From: Pseudomonas gregormendelii
GTDB taxonomy: Bacteria > Pseudomonadota > Gammaproteobacteria > Pseudomonadales > Pseudomonadaceae
Direction: 5' to 3'
Assembly (NCBI RefSeq): GCF_017114825.1
Contig: NZ_JADEVO010000021.1
Location: 1 to 64,000 of the forward strand
DNA length: 64,000 nt
The position numbers and the translations under genes are program-made. Positions 61,293-64,000 of the stretch are shown here, in pieces. Numbering within the stretch: the first letter of the stretch is position 1; each line of letters begins with the position of its first letter. The notes below the pieces were generated by a model. That model saw only the letters and a program-made list of their open reading frames with translations, searched no databases and had not been told where the DNA came from.

Positions 61293-64000
61293 TCAGCGGT
61301 AATCATCCACCGGCACGCACGCGCAAAACAGGTTGCGGTCGCCGTACACATTGTCCACCCGATTCACCGCCGGCCAGTATTTGTGCGCCTTGGTATGGGC
61401 ATCCGGCGTCACCGCCTGCTCGATACTATAGGGCCGCTCCCAAACCCCGGTGATATCGGCCAACGTATGTGGCGCGCCCTTGAGCGGGTTGTCTTCAGCT
61501 GGCCAGTTGCCGTTCTGTACCTCGGTGATTTCCGCGCGAATGCTGAGCATCGCACCGATAAAGCGGTCCAGCTCCGCTTTCGATTCGCTTTCGGTAGGCT
61601 CCACCATCAAGGTCCCGGGCACCGGAAACGACATGGTCGGGGCATGAAAACCGTAGTCCATCAAACGCTTGGCAACGTCCTCCTCACTGATCCCGGTCAA
61701 CGCTTTCAAGGGGCGCAAGTCGAGAATGCATTCATGCGCAACCCGGTCGTTGCGCCCGGTGTAGAGCACAGGAAAAGCCCCGGACAGATGTTGTGCCAGG
61801 TAGTTGGCCGCTAAAATCGCCACCTCGCTGGCATCCGCCAACTGTGGCCCCATCATCGCGATATACATCCAGCTGATCGGCAGAATGCTCGCGCTGCCCC
61901 AGGGAGCGGCACTCACGGCGTCATTCTGTGGCAGCGGCCCGTCAATCGGCACGACGGGGTGATTGGCCACGAACGGCGCCAGGTGCGCCCGCACGCCGAT
62001 CGGCCCCATGCCAGGCCCGCCCCCGCCGTGGGGAATGCAAAAGGTCTTGTGCAGGTTCATGTGCGAGACGTCCGCACCAATGTCGGCCGGGCGCGCCAGC
62101 CCGACCTGGGCGTTCAGGTTGGCGCCGTCCATGTACACCTGGCCACCCTGGCTGTGGACAACTTCGCAGATTTCGCTGATCCCCTCCTCGTACACACCAT
62201 GCGTTGAAGGATACGTCGCCATCAGGCAGGCGAGTTTGTCCCCTGCGGCGGCGGCCTTGTCTTTCAGGTCGTCGAGATCGACATTACCTGCCTCGTCGCA
62301 CTCGACGATTACCACGCGCATCCCGGCCATCTGCGCCGAAGCAGGATTGGTACCGTGGGCCGAAGAGGGAATCAGGCAGATATCCCGCGCACCCTGCTGC
62401 CGGCTCTCATGGTATTTGCGAATCGCCAGTAGCCCGGCGTATTCGCCTTGGGCACCGGAATTGGGCTGCATGCAAATAGCGTCGAATCCGGTGATCGCGC
62501 AGAGCCAGCGCTCCAGCTCCTCGATCATCAACGTATATCCCGCCGCCTGCTCCCTCGGCACGAAGGGATGCAGGTTGGCGAACTCGGGCCAGGTGATGGG
62601 GATCATTTCACTGGTAGCGTTGAGCTTCATGGTGCAGGAGCCCAACGGGATCATCGACTGGTTGAGCGCCAGGTCCTTGTTCTCCAGCTGCTTGAGGTAG
62701 CGCAGCATTTCGGTTTCGCTGTGATGGGCGTTAAACACTGGGTGGCGCAAGTAGGGAGAGGTCCTGAGCAGCGCCTCTGGAATACCGCTCGCCAGGGCTT
62801 GCGCGTCCATTTCCTCGACGATGAGCCCATGATCGGCACCCAGGAACACATCGAACAATCGGGCTACGGTAGTTTCATCGCAGGTTTCGTCCAGGCTTAG
62901 ACCCAGTTGCCCGCGCCCCAGGATGCGCAGGTTGATCTGCGCCGCCCGGGCGCTTTCGATGATCGCCGTCTGGGTACCGCCGACCTCCAGGGTCAGAGTG
63001 TCGAAGAAGTGCTGATTGAGACGGATGATGCCGTGGCGCTCAAGTCCCGCAGCCAGGATGCAGGTCAGGCGATGAACCCTTTGGGCGATGCGCTTGAGCC
63101 CTTCAGGCCCGTGGTAGACCGCGTAGCAGCTGGCAATGTTGGCGAGCAGGACCTGGGCGGTGCAGATGTTCGAGTTGGCCTTTTCGCGGCGAATATGTTG
63201 CTCGCGGGTCTGCAGGGCCATGCGCAAGGCGACGTTACCGCGCGCATCCTTGGACACACCAATGATGCGCCCCGGAATCGCCCGTTTGTACTCTTCGCGA
63301 CTGGCAAAGAATGCCGCATGGGGCCCGCCGTAGCCCATGGGCACGCCAAATCGCTGGGACGAGCCGAACACCACGTCGGCCCCCAGTTCTCCCGGCGCTG
63401 TGAGCATCAGCAGGCTTAACAGGTCGGTCGCGACGCAGGCCAGCGCCTGCTGTGCATGCAAGTGATCAATCAGCGGGCGCAGATCGCGAATTTCGCCATG
63501 GGTGTCGGGATATTGCAGCAGCGCGCCGAAGACCTGGTGCTGCCTGAGGTTGTCCACCGAGTCGATGATCAGCTCGAAACCGAAACCTTCTGCGCGGGTC
63601 TTCACCACCGAAATAGTCTGCGGATGACAGTTTTCATCGACGAAGAACAGGTTGCTTCGCGACTTGGCCACGCGCTTGGCCAGCGCCATGGCTTCCGCCG
63701 CCGCCGTGGCTTCATCCAGCAGCGAGGCATTGGCCAGCTCCAGCCCGGTAAGGTCGATGGTCAGCTGCTGGAAGTTCAGCAGTGCCTCCAGTCGGCCTTG
63801 GGCGATCTCGGGCTGATAAGGGGTGTAGGCGGTGTACCAACCGGGATTTTCCAGGACGTTACGCAAAATGACCGGCGGCGTGAGGGTTCCGTGATAGCCC
63901 ATGCCGATCAGGCTGGTCCAGACCTGGTTTTGCCGGGCATAACCGCGCAGCTTGGCCAACGCCGCTTCTTCGTCGAGTGCGGGGGGCAGATCAAGAGCAC
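61293..64000 (-). CDS. gcvP: Glycine dehydrogenase (decarboxylating), P protein of the glycine cleavage system; 5' end outside window
   Basis: About 902 codons are inside the window; the frame stays open past 63959 to the right edge ([18 protein letters not shown]), so roughly the first 50 residues are missing. The PLP lysine is in [20 protein letters not shown], and the other family marks [26 protein letters not shown] and [13 protein letters not shown] are present. The enzyme decarboxylates glycine and passes the aminomethyl group to the H protein. No gcvH or gcvT is visible; they may lie beyond the edge. Confidence 0.96.
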   Translation of the reverse strand, partial: ALDLPPALDEEAALAKLRGYARQNQVWTSLIGMGYHGTLTPPVILRNVLENPGWYTAYTPYQPEIAQGRLEALLNFQQLTIDLTGLELANASLLDEATAAAEAMALAKRVAKSRSNLFFVDENCHPQTISVVKTRAEGFGFELIIDSVDNLRQHQVFGALLQYPDTHGEIRDLRPLIDHLHAQQALACVATDLLSLLMLTAPGELGADVVFGSSQRFGVPMGYGGPHAAFFASREEYKRAIPGRIIGVSKDARGNVALRMALQTREQHIRREKANSNICTAQVLLANIASCYAVYHGPEGLKRIAQRVHRLTCILAAGLERHGIIRLNQHFFDTLTLEVGGTQTAIIESARAAQINLRILGRGQLGLSLDETCDETTVARLFDVFLGADHGLIVEEMDAQALASGIPEALLRTSPYLRHPVFNAHHSETEMLRYLKQLENKDLALNQSMIPLGSCTMKLNATSEMIPITWPEFANLHPFVPREQAAGYTLMIEELERWLCAITGFDAICMQPNSGAQGEYAGLLAIRKYHESRQQGARDICLIPSSAHGTNPASAQMAGMRVVIVECDEAGNVDLDDLKDKAAAAGDKLACLMATYPSTHGVYEEGISEICEVVHSQGGQVYMDGANLNAQVGLARPADIGADVSHMNLHKTFCIPHGGGGPGMGPIGVRAHLAPFVANHPVVPIDGPLPQNDAVSAAPWGSASILPISWMYIAMMGPQLADASEVAILAANYLAQHLSGAFPVLYTGRNDRVAHECILDLRPLKALTGISEEDVAKRLMDYGFHAPTMSFPVPGTLMVEPTESESKAELDRFIGAMLSIRAEITEVQNGNWPAEDNPLKGAPHTLADITGVWERPYSIEQAVTPDAHTKAHKYWPAVNRVDNVYGDRNLFCACVPVDDYR

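Overview
The window looks like chromosomal DNA from the Pseudomonas fluorescens group. It is GC-rich with dense coding. Gene order runs parallel to blocks I recall from P. aeruginosa PAO1 and P. putida: the lgt-thyA, rppH-ptsP, ilvA-rpiA, serA, hacB and spu neighbourhood, the ssu/lsfA/tau sulfur block, and the argA-argE-gcvP block. Intergenic gaps carry two families of Pseudomonas-type palindromic REP elements. No rRNA, tRNA, CRISPR array, prophage or complete insertion sequence was seen. The only mobile-element trace is a possible transposase tail at the left edge.

Layout. 1-3.9 kb: LysR regulator and the divergent cadA/cadR metal-resistance pair with a MerR-type operator. 4-7.6 kb: thyA, lgt, a TauE/SafE permease and an NRDE protein. 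7.6-11.3 kb: ptsP, rppH and a HAD phosphatase. 11.3-14.1 kb: DUF2269 protein, ilvA, rpiA. 14.2-16.2 kb: a tandem pair of SdiA-regulated-type proteins. 16.4-20 kb: FAH-family hydrolase, a D-2-hydroxyglutarate dehydrogenase-type flavoprotein and divergent serA. 20-25 kb: small periplasmic proteins, a substrate-binding protein lacking most of one lobe, DUF523, an EF-Tu prolyl-hydroxylase-like dioxygenase, DUF2059, an alpha/beta hydrolase and a thioredoxin-like DUF6436 protein. 25-29.5 kb: HacB-type acylase, GlxA-type regulator and HD hydrolase. 29.6-40.1 kb: polyamine uptake and catabolism (spuH-G-F-E-D-C-B, a decayed spuA, divergent spuI). 40.2-41.8 kb: a frameshifted alpha-carbonic anhydrase and a TetR regulator. 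41.9-52.1 kb: sulfonate sulfur scavenging (ssuF-B-C-D-A-E, lsfA), two OprD-family porins and an orphan tauA. 52.2-56.5 kb: argA, argE, a CYTH-CHAD protein. 56.5-61.2 kb: Lrp regulator, a small ACT-like protein, an orphan GspE/PilB-type ATPase, an SPFH/NfeD pair and a DUF2388 protein. 61.3-64 kb: gcvP, running off the right edge.

How the genes work together. SpuD/E bind polyamines and SpuF/G/H import them. SpuI/SpuB glutamylate the amines, SpuC transaminates them, and the hydrolase SpuA, which would release the glutamyl group, is reduced here to a 96-codon remnant. SsuA/B/C import sulfonates, SsuE supplies reduced FMN and SsuD releases sulfite; the 1-Cys peroxiredoxin LsfA and the porins plausibly belong to the same sulfate-starvation response. 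SerA can reduce 2-oxoglutarate to D-2-hydroxyglutarate, which the divergently encoded flavoprotein would re-oxidise.

I found no convincing large undescribed system; most of the window is conserved Pseudomonas core. The observations most worth a second look are the spuA decay, the 2-nt frameshift in the carbonic anhydrase at its QSPIDI motif, the shared structured leaders of the two tandem porin genes, the half-size binding protein with two palindromes upstream, the tauA without partners, and the Lrp/ACT-like and GspE-like orphans. All functional calls come from reading the protein sequences; no database search was run.
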